NCBI RefSeq assembly: GCF_002933855.1
Contig: NZ_BFAQ01000023.1
Location: 114,323 to 178,322 of the forward strand
DNA length: 64,000 nucleotides
Direction of reading: 5' to 3'
Source: Vibrio penaeicida
Lineage (GTDB): Bacteria > Pseudomonadota > Gammaproteobacteria > Enterobacterales > Vibrionaceae
Numbering within the stretch: position 1 is the stretch's first letter; each line of letters begins with the position of its first letter. This document shows, piece by piece, positions 7,329 to 15,500 of this stretch. Below the pieces are notes generated by a model. The model worked only from the letters and a program-made list of their open reading frames with translations, was not told the origin of the DNA and ran no database searches. The translations under genes and the position numbers were made by a program.

Positions 7329-7747
7329 TGGCAATAAAAATAGGTAGAACTTTTTTTCTCATAATCATGTTCGCATTTTCTTTTAGCATAAATGCGAATT
7401 CTTCTATTACTGTCATGGATTATAACGACTTCGGTCCACCTTCACTAAGTGGAAAATTGTTGGGTGTTGAATGGTTTCAATGGCAATCTCATGGAGACTC
7501 TAAGCCGAGGAATTATCCTGTTAAAGTTGTTGTATATGAGGGGTACGAATTAGAAAAGGTCGAAAGTCTATATCCCGTTAATTCAGCAAAAGAACAGGAC
7601 TTTAGATATGTAACTTTTGACTCAGCAGTCGACTTTATTGATTCCTCTCTAATCGACTTGAAAGCGCTTCAAGATGAAGGCGCACCTGTAGCGAATATTG
7701 TTAGTAAACTTGAGAAAACCAAAGATACGCTCTCTCAGCGTAGATAG
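7328..7747 (+). CDS. Small exported protein, possible immunity partner
   Basis: Exported protein of 139 residues, family not recognised. The ATG at 7328 overlaps the upstream stop (TAATG) and follows GGGGGAGA, so it is coupled to the putative hydrolase gene. Residues 1-24 are a textbook signal peptide: positive MAIKIGR, hydrophobic TFFLIIMFAFSFSI, and a cleavage site after NANS or close by. The mature part is a small mixed, rather acidic domain (VMDYNDFGPPSLSG, LLGVEWFQWQ, VVVYEGYELEKV) without cysteines or catalytic motifs. A periplasmic protein coded right after a putative cell-wall hydrolase suggests immunity, but this is inference from layout alone. It could also be an unrelated secreted factor. 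Confidence 0.6.
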   Translation: MAIKIGRTFFLIIMFAFSFSINANSSITVMDYNDFGPPSLSGKLLGVEWFQWQSHGDSKPRNYPVKVVVYEGYELEKVESLYPVNSAKEQDFRYVTFDSAVDFIDSSLIDLKALQDEGAPVANIVSKLEKTKDTLSQRR

Positions 7748-7779
7748 AATAGGAATGTATTTTCCTGAAAATTCGCTTC

Positions 7780-7971
7780 CTATTTTGTATTCATACCGGC
7801 TTCACTTTTAGCGGTGACAGCCGGTTTCACCTCTTCATACCATTTCTCATCTTTGATTCCATCAATGCCACACCTGTTGCATTTAACTCCTCCATGCAAC
7901 GCTACATAGTTTTCTAGTTCTTCTAAAACTCTAATTATTAAATAGTTGTTCGATCTTTCTATCAGGAGCAC
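7780..7971 (-). CDS. Small hypothetical protein with CxxC
   Basis: Weakly supported 63-codon frame starting at a GTG, with only a poor ribosome site (AAGAG) in front. It contains K-C-N-R-C-G, a C-x2-C pair that could bind zinc, followed by a charged tail (KDEKWYEEVKPAV). It lies antisense in the gap between the exported-protein gene and the broken dehydrogenase. It may be a real small gene, a fragment of a larger one, or chance. No function is proposed. Confidence 0.25.
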   Translation of the reverse strand: MLLIERSNNYLIIRVLEELENYVALHGGVKCNRCGIDGIKDEKWYEEVKPAVTAKSEAGMNTK

Positions 7972-8012
7972 TTTTTTACTCTTGAGGTATAAATAAACAG
8001 AAAGGAAACTTT

Positions 8013-8792
8013 ATGTCTCTGAAAGGAAAAACAGTGCTCGTGACAGGTGCGGGTAGAGGGATTGGCAAAGGCATAGCAACGGAATTTGCCAAGCTCGGGT
8101 GCAATTTAGTGATCGCCGATATCAATGTTGATAACGCGCAAACCACAGCAAAAGAGCTGGCTGGTTATGACGTTGAGACACTGGCTCTGCAAAGTGATAT
8201 TTCAAAATGGTAGGATGTGCAAAGCATGGTATCGAAAGCTGTTGAACGCTTTGGAACACTGGATATAGCGGTAAACAATGCTGGAGTTATCAGCATAAAG
8301 TCTGTTGAAGAATTAACCGAAGAAGACTGGGACTTTGTGAACAACGTGAATGCCAAAGGGGTGTTCTTGTGTTGCAAAGCTGAAATTACCGCTATGAAAA
8401 AAGCGGGAAGCGGACGGATCATTAATGTTGCTTCCATTGCAGGAAAAGAAGGCTTCCCAGATTTGGCTCACTACTGCGCATCGAAATTTGCGGTGGTCGG
8501 GTTTACCAATTCGCTGGCAAAAGAAGTACAACGCACAGGAATTACAGTTAATGCGATTTGTCCGGGCATTGTGCCCACGTCAATGTGGTACGGACCGGAC
8601 GGGCTAGCTGAGCGCTGGAAGCTGGAAGGTGAAACCATGGAAGAGTCTTGGGCGCGGCATCAGGATATTTGGATCCCTCAAGGGGTTGGTCAAACACCGG
8701 AGGATATGGGGAAACTTGCTGTGTATTTTGCTCAGGCAGAGCAAGTGATGGGTCAGGCAGTGAATGTGGACGGTGGATTTACCTTTCATTGA
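8013..8792 (+). pseudogene. Short-chain dehydrogenase interrupted by in-frame TAG
   Basis: Classical short-chain dehydrogenase/reductase split by one stop codon. Residues 1-66 hold the nucleotide-binding TGAGRGIGKG loop and ADINVDN, where the acidic residue points to NAD rather than NADP. After TAG at 8211-8213 the same frame continues without any shift: NNAGV, the catalytic S-I-A...Y-C-A-S-K triad region, and the C-terminal GQAVNVDGGFTFH. Joined, it is 259 codons, the usual SDR length (acetoin/sorbitol-type dehydrogenases). The stop sits in S-K-W-stop-D-V, where many SDRs have E or Q, so a single GAG or CAG to TAG change would explain it. The start has a good ribosome site (AAAGGAAAC). It is either a recent pseudogene, a sequencing error or amber read-through; the intact downstream frame argues that any loss is recent. 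Confidence 0.85.
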
Positions 8793-8883
8793 TCCCCCGA
8801 TTTTGCTTATCAGGTTCGGTCTAGTAGAGATTGTAGAGAAGAGAACATTTAGGTGTGGCAACAACGAGTACATGCCCTGACAA

Positions 8884-10257
8884 TCAGGTGCAGGTTTGAA
8901 TACGTTCGCGAATGTCTTGCAGCGTATGACGTTTAAGTACCTGCCCGTCTTTGAATACCACTTGAAGCGCGTTTTCACGCCCGTTTAACTCGTCTTCACG
9001 GACCGTTTCCCAATCCGATGCTTCGAGAACAGCTAGGCGACCTTTTCGAGAGGCTTTGTTCGGATCGGTGGCGGGATCTTTGAATACATCGTGCCACTTC
9101 CCATCAATGCAAATGGCAGACGCTTTCATAGCAAACTTCATGGTATCTCGATTTACCTTCTGCAGTAACTCCGCCCCCATACCAAATGCTAGGTTATCGG
9201 CACTTATCTCTTTGGATTTTAGTTCAGACAGAATATGTTCGATGGTGGTTTGAGAGATCCCATCACCCTGAATAACTCGAACGCAATTTGGCAACATACG
9301 GAAGCCTTTTGTGTTTCTGTATTCACCAAATTTCACCATTAAGCGCTCGATGGTTTGCGCCACAATCTCGACTGGATTACCTGAATCAGGTCGGACAACC
9401 AAGGTTCCACCGCTATTTTCTACCTTGGCTTTTAGCTCGTCTCCCCAAAGATTATCGATCGCATGGAATAAATCATAGCTGTCACTTACTACCGCAACTA
9501 AGCTTCCGGGTTTCGCGAATTGATCCAGCATGTTTTGGTAGGCCAGTTTTTCATTTTTCTGCCCCCACGCCGTTATGGTGCTGTGTTCGGCTGCGGGGAT
9601 GGAGTACCCGGCAATGTCTTCGTTGTAGTAGCGTTTGGCATACACCAATGCAGAAACAGTGTCTGTACCCATAAAGTTCAATAGATGGGCTAACCCACCA
9701 ATAGACGCGGCTTCGTTACTTGCAGCGCCACGAGCACCAAAATCGTGAAGTTTGAAGGGTAAGCCTTCAAGGTTGTCGGCGGTTTCTTCTAGATAACGTT
9801 TAATACACGATTTAATAGCGAAAGATTTACTGGCAACAGTGGTTGGGTACCAAACCGCTCTCAATAACGATGTTTCAAGATAGCTGGTTAACCACGCGCA
9901 TTTTGGGTCCGTATTTTGAATTTGCACCAAAGGCGTTCGGGCAGGGACGACGCTCCCCTCGGGTAGCGCTTGGATTTCAATCGGTAAGTAGCCCTTGTGT
10001 ACCTCTAAAATGTATTGCCAGCCTTCTTCATTGAAGGGTTCACCGTGCGCCGTCAATACCGCTTTCGCTTCATCAATATCTTCTTGAGAAATGGGGTGTG
10101 ACAGATATTGCTCCAGAAACATTTGTAAACCGAAATAAACACCTTGCGGGTATACGCCGCCTCGGGACTCAATGTAGCTTGAGACGAACTCTGTTTTTGG
10201 TGGATATTGGAGGTAATGGGAGGCTTTGTACGAGTCGGTATTCAAAATGATGTTCAT
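8884..10257 (-). CDS. nadV: Nicotinamide phosphoribosyltransferase (NadV/NAMPT type)
   Basis: Converts nicotinamide and PRPP to nicotinamide mononucleotide, the first step of a two-step NAD salvage that avoids deamidation. The 457 residues match the NAMPT/NadV length. Family marks are N-T-D-S-Y-K-x-S-H near residue 6, HDFGARGAAS near 170 (ribose-phosphate loop), PAAEHSTITAWG near 220 with the catalytic histidine, VSDSYDLF near 255, VVRPDSGNP near 285, VIQGDGI near 325 and FGMGAELLQKVNRDT near 355. It stands alone, without the NMN adenylyltransferase (nadM or nadR) or NUDIX partner that often accompanies nadV, so NMN must be used by an enzyme coded elsewhere. The ATG at 10257 has only a weak ribosome site. 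Confidence 0.93.
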   Translation of the reverse strand: MNIILNTDSYKASHYLQYPPKTEFVSSYIESRGGVYPQGVYFGLQMFLEQYLSHPISQEDIDEAKAVLTAHGEPFNEEGWQYILEVHKGYLPIEIQALPEGSVVPARTPLVQIQNTDPKCAWLTSYLETSLLRAVWYPTTVASKSFAIKSCIKRYLEETADNLEGLPFKLHDFGARGAASNEAASIGGLAHLLNFMGTDTVSALVYAKRYYNEDIAGYSIPAAEHSTITAWGQKNEKLAYQNMLDQFAKPGSLVAVVSDSYDLFHAIDNLWGDELKAKVENSGGTLVVRPDSGNPVEIVAQTIERLMVKFGEYRNTKGFRMLPNCVRVIQGDGISQTTIEHILSELKSKEISADNLAFGMGAELLQKVNRDTMKFAMKASAICIDGKWHDVFKDPATDPNKASRKGRLAVLEASDWETVREDELNGRENALQVVFKDGQVLKRHTLQDIRERIQTCT

Positions 10258-10467
10258 GAAACGATAACCTGTCTTGCCTAGGTCAACAGACCCAAAGGGC
10301 TGAGAAACAAAAATGAAATAAATGAATGAGTTCGATTATGTGTATGTCAGTGATGAATCGCAAGTCATGGTGAAGCGACTTCTGATCAGTGCCCATATTA
10401 TTACATTCTCACAATGCTCTCTGGCAACAGATGCGTTCTTTCCACTGAGTTGCATTCCATAGCCTCA

Positions 10468-10497
10468 GAGCTGTAAGAGCTATAAGAGTTGTAAGGG
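10468..10497. repeat. Short 9-bp tandem repeat
   Basis: GAGCTGTAA (10468-10476), GAGCTATAA (10477-10485) and GAGTTGTAA (10486-10494) follow each other directly, and a weaker fourth unit runs into the end of the lacI-type gene. It lies just past that gene's stop codon. No function is evident; it looks like slippage. Confidence 0.6.
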
Positions 10498-11502
10498 TTA
10501 TATTCCATTGATAACCAACTCGGGTTTGACCTTCACCACATGATTACCTGTATCGCCACGCTCCCACATTTCGAAGGCTAAATGGATCATCTCTTTTACG
10601 TTCTGCCTTACCATAAATGCGTTATAGGGAACGTAGGCAAGAAAGGGATGGTAATCGAAACAGCCAATCACGGAGCGGCGGAGTGGGTGGCGTTGGTTTT
10701 CTTGCATGAATTGAATTATCCCTTCAAAAGCGGTGATTGAATTAACGAACACGCCTGCAGGGGCGGGGTGAGAAGGGGCAAATATGCGCTTCGCGGTTTC
10801 ATGTACTTCCTTGGGTTGGTAGCCTTCAGCGTAGATACTGCAAAGATCATTAGGAAGATCCGAGGTTGCTTGTTTAAACCCTCTGATTCGCTCTTTAGTG
10901 GCGTAATCGTCCAAATTACCGCCAATGAAAACAAGGCTTTGTGCTGAATCAATTTTGATTCGATCTCGAATGGCGACCACTAAATCGGTCGCGCCAGAGA
11001 AGTTGTCGGTCACAATCGAAGGCGCTTTTGTTCCAGGTAAATCGAGGTTGATGTGCGGTACACCAGCTTGCGTGCACAAGTCGCTGATGGCATCTGGATC
11101 GGTAGCGCCCGCAATAAATAAGGCATCGACTGAAAAGGAAATCAACGTTTCTGCAGTTTGCAGTTCATCGGACGACTCACGTTCTGTCGCAATAACGATA
11201 GGGCATAAGCCTCGGCGTTTAGCGCTGTGATCGAACTCCTGTGCTAATGAGGCGAAAAATCGGCTATCGTGCTGAGGAATTAACAGGCCAATCATGCCAG
11301 ACTTAGCCGCTCTTAACCCGCGAGCTTGCATGTTAATGTAATAGCCTTTTTCTCTGGCGAATTGTTGGATATGCATGGCTTTCTTTTCTGAGATCCGCCT
11401 TGCTTTCCATGTCCCATTGAGTGCAGAGCTAACGGTTGACGCTGAAATCTCCAGTTCTTTGGCAATGTCATAAATGGTGGTTTTCTTTTCCGACTTGCTC
11501 AT
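10498..11502 (-). CDS. LacI-family transcriptional regulator
   Basis: LacI/GalR-type repressor, 334 residues from the ATG at 11502, which follows AGGAAGCGCG; a TTG at 11526 would add eight residues. The N-terminal helix-turn-helix reads TIYDIAKELEISASTVSSAL (residues about 8-27), and the hinge helix is around QARGLRAAKSG. The rest is a periplasmic-binding-protein-like ligand domain, with IGLLIPQHDSRFFASLAQEF at its start. It is transcribed away from a sugar ABC operon, and the gap between them holds two near-perfect palindromes of the type this family binds. I infer that it represses both itself and the transporter and is released by the imported sugar or a product of it. Confidence 0.92.
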   Translation of the reverse strand: MSKSEKKTTIYDIAKELEISASTVSSALNGTWKARRISEKKAMHIQQFAREKGYYINMQARGLRAAKSGMIGLLIPQHDSRFFASLAQEFDHSAKRRGLCPIVIATERESSDELQTAETLISFSVDALFIAGATDPDAISDLCTQAGVPHINLDLPGTKAPSIVTDNFSGATDLVVAIRDRIKIDSAQSLVFIGGNLDDYATKERIRGFKQATSDLPNDLCSIYAEGYQPKEVHETAKRIFAPSHPAPAGVFVNSITAFEGIIQFMQENQRHPLRRSVIGCFDYHPFLAYVPYNAFMVRQNVKEMIHLAFEMWERGDTGNHVVKVKPELVINGI

Positions 11503-11653
11503 CGCGCTTCCTTTCTTGTTTGTCAAAGTCCTATTTGAAAAACGTTTAAAAAATAACCATATATTTTTTAATAAGTTACCAAATCGATACTTTATTTTTT
11601 ATTGTCGTATCAATAGTGAGGCAACCACTTTCTCAAAGTATACATTACTATTT

Positions 11654-11669
11654 GCACTATCGATTGTGC
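11654..11669. promoter_or_regulatory. LacI-type operator, copy 1
   Basis: GCACTATCGATTGTGC is a 16-bp palindrome with one mismatched pair and a central CG, as is normal for LacI-family operators. A second copy lies 89 bp away. Both sit between the LacI-type gene and the ABC operon. Confidence 0.75.
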
Positions 11670-11742
11670 TAAATATGAGTCATTAGGCAAAAGATGTGCA
11701 ACAAGCTCACTCGTTTGCCTTCAATATTCGTTTTTCTTTTTT

Positions 11743-11758
11743 GCACAATCGATGGTGC
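11743..11758. promoter_or_regulatory. LacI-type operator, copy 2
   Basis: GCACAATCGATGGTGC is the same palindrome with a different single mismatch. The centre-to-centre distance to copy 1 is 89 bp, about eight and a half helical turns. Two sites at this distance could allow DNA looping, although the half turn is not ideal for it. Confidence 0.75.
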
Positions 11759-11871
11759 TTTTAAGGTTGAAAGCATCTTACTTTGCAGAGCCAATTGTCA
11801 TTATTCGATTTGCTCTACGTTGTTCAGCCGCGCTCTGAATGGAGCGTGTGAAGAAGAAGGATTTTAACGCT

Positions 11872-12861
11872 ATGAAACGTTTGCTGAAACTGATCTCAAT
11901 AGGTTCTCTCGCATTATTGGCTTCGTTGCCTGTTTTTTCTGGCGACAAACCGACCATGGGAGTGGTAGTGAAAATTGGGGGAATCCCTTGGTTTAACGCC
12001 ATGGAAGAAGGTATTAAGAAACAGGGAGAAGCGCTTGGAGTTGATGCGTTTATGATAGGGCCAACCAGTGCCGACCCTGCACTTCAGGTTCGTGCAATTG
12101 AAGATTTGATTGCCCAAGGGGTCGATGCGATTGGCGTGGTTCCTAATGATGCAGAAGTGCTAGAGCCCGTGTTAGCAAAAGCGCGTCAGCAAGGAATCAA
12201 AGTGATCACCCACGAATCACCTGCGCAAAAAAATGTGGATTGGAATTTTGAATTAGCTTCTGTAAAGGGCTTCGGTGATGCCTACGGGAAGTTGCTGGCT
12301 GAAAAACTGGGGGGCAAAGGGCAATACGCTGTTTTTGTCGGTTCTCTAACGGTTCCACTCCATAACGCTTGGGCTGACGCGGCGATTGAATACATCAAAG
12401 CAAATCACCCAGACATGACCTTAACAGGCGATCGATATGGTGTGGCTGAAAGTGTGGATGATAGCCGCACAACGGCTTTGGACTTGATGTCGGCAAACCC
12501 CGGTTTGAAAGGTTTCCTCGCGTTTGGAAGCCAAGGCCCTATTGGCGCAGCCCGCGCAGTACAAGAGCGCAGAAAAACGGGTGAAGTACTGGTACTTGGT
12601 CCCTTCTCACCGGGTCAAGGGCGCAAGCTTGTTCACAACGGTGTGCTAACCGGTGGCTTTATGTGGAACCCAATGGAAGCGGGCAAGGTGTTTGTCACTA
12701 TGGCCGACAAACTCATAAAAGGAGAGGTCATTCAATCGGGCACGAATATTCCGGGTCTTGGTGTGGTTAACCCTGAGCCGGGCTCAACCAATCTAATTGT
12801 CGATCAACTGGTGGAGCTCAATAAAAACACGGTGGACGATCTTGCTGCTATGGGGCTGTAA
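11872..12861 (+). CDS. Sugar ABC transporter substrate-binding protein
   Basis: Periplasmic binding protein of the RbsB/LsrB class (Peripla_BP_4), 329 residues from the ATG at 11872; an upstream ATG at 11839 lacks a ribosome site. Residues 1-24 are a signal peptide (KRLLKL, then ISIGSLALLASLPVFSG). The mature part begins KPTMGVVVKIGGIPWFNAMEEGIK, typical of this class, with the hinge and ligand positions spread over D-A-I-G-V-V-P-N-D and FLAFGSQGP. It delivers a monosaccharide or polyol to the permeases coded downstream. The 3-epimerase-like gene in the same operon points to a ketose. A strong hairpin follows the gene, probably to keep this message more abundant than the rest. Confidence 0.92.
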   Translation: MKRLLKLISIGSLALLASLPVFSGDKPTMGVVVKIGGIPWFNAMEEGIKKQGEALGVDAFMIGPTSADPALQVRAIEDLIAQGVDAIGVVPNDAEVLEPVLAKARQQGIKVITHESPAQKNVDWNFELASVKGFGDAYGKLLAEKLGGKGQYAVFVGSLTVPLHNAWADAAIEYIKANHPDMTLTGDRYGVAESVDDSRTTALDLMSANPGLKGFLAFGSQGPIGAARAVQERRKTGEVLVLGPFSPGQGRKLVHNGVLTGGFMWNPMEAGKVFVTMADKLIKGEVIQSGTNIPGLGVVNPEPGSTNLIVDQLVELNKNTVDDLAAMGL

Positions 12862-12882
12862 CTCAGTGTCAGTAAAACAATT

Positions 12883-12905
12883 GCGGGTCAGCCAATCTGA
12901 CCCGC
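12883..12905 (+). terminator. Intercistronic hairpin after the binding-protein gene
   Basis: GCGGGTCAG (12883-12891) and CTGACCCGC (12897-12905) form a perfect 9-bp GC-rich stem with a 5-base loop, followed by only TTTAG. Placed between a binding-protein gene and its ATPase gene, such a stem usually stabilises the upstream message and allows partial read-through. Confidence 0.7.
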
Positions 12906-12934
12906 TTTAGTAAACCAGTGACAGGAGTTATTGG

Positions 12935-14449
12935 GTGGATAGTTCAAGTGCAAATCAGAGCCAAAAGTCGATTCTGAAGTTTCGGCATGTTTCGATTCGA
13001 TTCGGTGGTGTTCAGGCTCTGGATGATGTCGAGTTTGAGGTAGGAGCCGGTGAGGTGCATTGCCTTGCGGGCGAAAATGGGTGCGGAAAAAGCACCATCA
13101 TTAAAGTGATTACCGGTGTCTATCAGCCTGCGCAAGGTGCGGATATGGAACTGGCGGACCAAAAGGTTAATAAGGTGACACCGCATTTAGCACGCTCGTT
13201 AGGTGTGGCCGTTATTTGGCAAGATCTGGCGTTATTTCCTGAGCTGACCGTGGCGGAGAACATTGCGATGGAAAGCAGCCTAGGCATGACGCCGCGCTGG
13301 GTGAATCACACCAACATGTCCGATATGGCAACGCGGGCTCTGAAAAAACTTGGTGTGGATATGGATCTGAATCGAACGGTGAAATCCTTACCCATTGCCG
13401 AGAGGCAAATTGTGGCGATTGCTCGTGCTCTGGTCTCTGATGCGAAAGTAGTGTTTATGGACGAGCCTACCGCATCGCTTACTCAAGCAGAGACAGACTA
13501 TTTGTTAGATGTCGTCCGTAAGCTCTCCGATAGCGGTGTCGCCGTAGTGTTTGTGAGCCACCGCTTGGTCGAAGTTCTGGAAATCTCAAGCCGAGTTACT
13601 GTGCTGCGTGATGGACGGCTTGTTGGGGTGTACAACACAGAAGACATGACACAGTCTCGTCTGACAGAGCTGATGACGGGGAAGCTCTTGAACTCCGAAG
13701 TGGCGGCAACCGATACTCAAGATTTCCCCACTGTGCTTCAAACCCACAATTTGACGCGTCACAATGAGTTTTACGATGTTTCTTTAACCGTCAAAGAAGG
13801 CGAGGTGGTTGGACTCATTGGTCTAATCGGTGCAGGAAGAACAGAGTTTGGGAAAACCCTTTTTGGTATGTCTTCTCCCCAGTCTGGATCCATTCATATG
13901 CATGGGAAAGTCGCGCGCTTTCAATCGAACCGAGATGCGATTGACTCCGGCATTGCGTATCTTTCTGAAGACCGTCTTTCACTTGGCTTGATTCAAGAGC
14001 AATCCATCGCAGACAACATCGCATTGCCTGTTTTAGACCGCTTACTCTCCGGTTCAAAACTCATTTCCTCCGACAAGAAAAACGCATTGGTCACGCATTG
14101 GATTGAAGAGCTAGCGGTAAAAATTGGCTTGCAAGACGATGCCATCGCCACTTTGTCTGGCGGAAATCAGCAGCGTATTGCCATTGCAAAATGGTTAGCA
14201 ACCCAGCCCAAGTTACTCATTTTAGATTCTCCGACAGTTGGGGTGGATGTCGGCGCACGTGCGGGCATTTTTGAAATTGTGAGGAACCTAGCCAAACAAG
14301 GACTAGGAATATTACTCATCTCCGATGAAATTCAAGAAGTGTATTTCAATGCGGATCGCGTCCTTCATATGGCGGATGGTCACATTGTGGGCGAGTACGA
14401 TCCGCGCCAGTTAGCGCTTAAATCGTTGGAAGAGGTCGTGTATGTCTGA
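12935..14449 (+). CDS. Sugar ABC transporter ATP-binding protein (RbsA type)
   Basis: Cytoplasmic ATPase of a carbohydrate importer, 504 residues with two fused ABC domains. Domain 1 has Walker A GENGCGKST near residue 45 and Walker B VVFMDEPTASL near 168. Domain 2 has the usual degenerate Walker A (GLIGAGRTEFGKT) near 293, the signature LSGGNQQRIAIAKWL near 409, and LLILDSPTVGVDVGAR. This pattern of one good and one weak site is normal for RbsA/MglA. The start is a GTG at 12935 behind ACAGGAG; no ATG is suitably placed. Its stop overlaps the next gene (ATGTCTGA), so translation is coupled. Confidence 0.93.
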   Translation: MDSSSANQSQKSILKFRHVSIRFGGVQALDDVEFEVGAGEVHCLAGENGCGKSTIIKVITGVYQPAQGADMELADQKVNKVTPHLARSLGVAVIWQDLALFPELTVAENIAMESSLGMTPRWVNHTNMSDMATRALKKLGVDMDLNRTVKSLPIAERQIVAIARALVSDAKVVFMDEPTASLTQAETDYLLDVVRKLSDSGVAVVFVSHRLVEVLEISSRVTVLRDGRLVGVYNTEDMTQSRLTELMTGKLLNSEVAATDTQDFPTVLQTHNLTRHNEFYDVSLTVKEGEVVGLIGLIGAGRTEFGKTLFGMSSPQSGSIHMHGKVARFQSNRDAIDSGIAYLSEDRLSLGLIQEQSIADNIALPVLDRLLSGSKLISSDKKNALVTHWIEELAVKIGLQDDAIATLSGGNQQRIAIAKWLATQPKLLILDSPTVGVDVGARAGIFEIVRNLAKQGLGILLISDEIQEVYFNADRVLHMADGHIVGEYDPRQLALKSLEEVVYV

Positions 14450-15500
14450 TTCAAATCAATCATTGCCACTGCCGTGGTGGAAAGCGTTGTATCGACACCA
14501 AGCGACAGAAGTTTGGCTTGGTGCCGTGTTGTTGCTGGCGTGCGTTGGCTTATCGCTGTCTACCGAGCAATTTTTTACCTTAACTAACCTTTTTGATTTG
14601 CTGAATGCCAGCTCCATCAACTTGATATTTGCTGTCGGGTTGCTGGTGGTTCTGATTGCAGGAGGCATTGATATTTCCTTTGCTGTGGGGGCGTCGGTTG
14701 TTCAATACATCGTGGCCACCACTATTATTGATTTAGGAGGCGGCAGTTGGGCGTTAGGCGTTGGTTTGTCGGCAGTTGTTGGCATTGTACTCGGCGCGAT
14801 CAACGCCGCGCTTATCCATCATTTTAGGATCATTTCTATCGTGGTCACCATTGCTACATTTAATGCCTTTTTTGGCTTATTGATGTTCTTTACTCGTGGG
14901 GTTTCTATTTACAACCTGCCGGATTGGTGGACGGATAGGGTGATCATTTTTGAACACGAGATGGCAAACGGCTCTTGGGCAGAGTTGACGCTACCCGTCG
15001 TCGTGATGGCAGGGTGTGTGGTCGCGACATGGGTGCTCATTCGCCATACCAATATCGGAAGGCAGCTCTACGCGTTTGGTAATAACCCCGAAGGGGCTCG
15101 GCGAATTGGGATCAATATTGGTGCCATGCAGTACATTGCATTTGGTTGGATGGGAATGATGGCGGGCATCGCAGGGCTTATGCAGGTCAACTATGCGCAA
15201 GAGGTTGTTCCTAATGCGATGTATGGCCGTGAGCTGGATGTGCTGGCGGCAGTCGTACTCGGTGGTGCAAGACTTGGTGGCGGCCGGGGAACCGTTCTTG
15301 GTTGTATTTTGGGCGTGATGCTGGTGGCGGTAACGCAAAACGGTCTGAACCTGTTAGGGGTATCGCCCTATGCCTTCAAGATGGTCGTTGGCGTGGTGAT
15401 ATTGGTCGCCATATCCGTTTCAAATATGGATTGGTCTACCGTGTCTTTGCCTTCGAGATGGTTTAGTAGAGCGACAGCAAAAGGAGAGGCACATGAGTGA
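14442..15500 (+). CDS. Sugar ABC transporter permease (RbsC type)
   Basis: Inner-membrane permease of the BPD_transp_2 (RbsC/LsrC) family, 352 residues with about ten hydrophobic segments. The conserved loop VLIAGGIDISFAVGASV lies near residue 68 and VLGGARLGGGRGTVLGCILG near residue 270, both standard for this family. The ATG at 14442 overlaps the ATPase gene by 8 bases. The next permease also overlaps by 8 bases (ATGAGTGA). Two different permeases suggest a heterodimeric channel, as in the LsrCD and EryG-like systems, not an RbsC homodimer. Confidence 0.92.
   Translation: MSDSNQSLPLPWWKALYRHQATEVWLGAVLLLACVGLSLSTEQFFTLTNLFDLLNASSINLIFAVGLLVVLIAGGIDISFAVGASVVQYIVATTIIDLGGGSWALGVGLSAVVGIVLGAINAALIHHFRIISIVVTIATFNAFFGLLMFFTRGVSIYNLPDWWTDRVIIFEHEMANGSWAELTLPVVVMAGCVVATWVLIRHTNIGRQLYAFGNNPEGARRIGINIGAMQYIAFGWMGMMAGIAGLMQVNYAQEVVPNAMYGRELDVLAAVVLGGARLGGGRGTVLGCILGVMLVAVTQNGLNLLGVSPYAFKMVVGVVILVAISVSNMDWSTVSLPSRWFSRATAKGEAHE

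Larger units (their letters stand above)
11503..11871. other. Divergent promoter region between lacI-type gene and sugar ABC operon
   Basis: This 369-bp AT-rich gap holds no gene. It contains the two LacI-type palindromes listed separately, and must carry promoters for both directions. The second palindrome lies about 115 bp before the binding-protein start, so it probably overlaps or flanks that promoter. Confidence 0.7.

Noticed and set aside
9288..9674. 128-codon frame opposite nadV
   Set aside because: Antisense to a well-supported enzyme gene, no family resemblance, and explained by codon bias of nadV.
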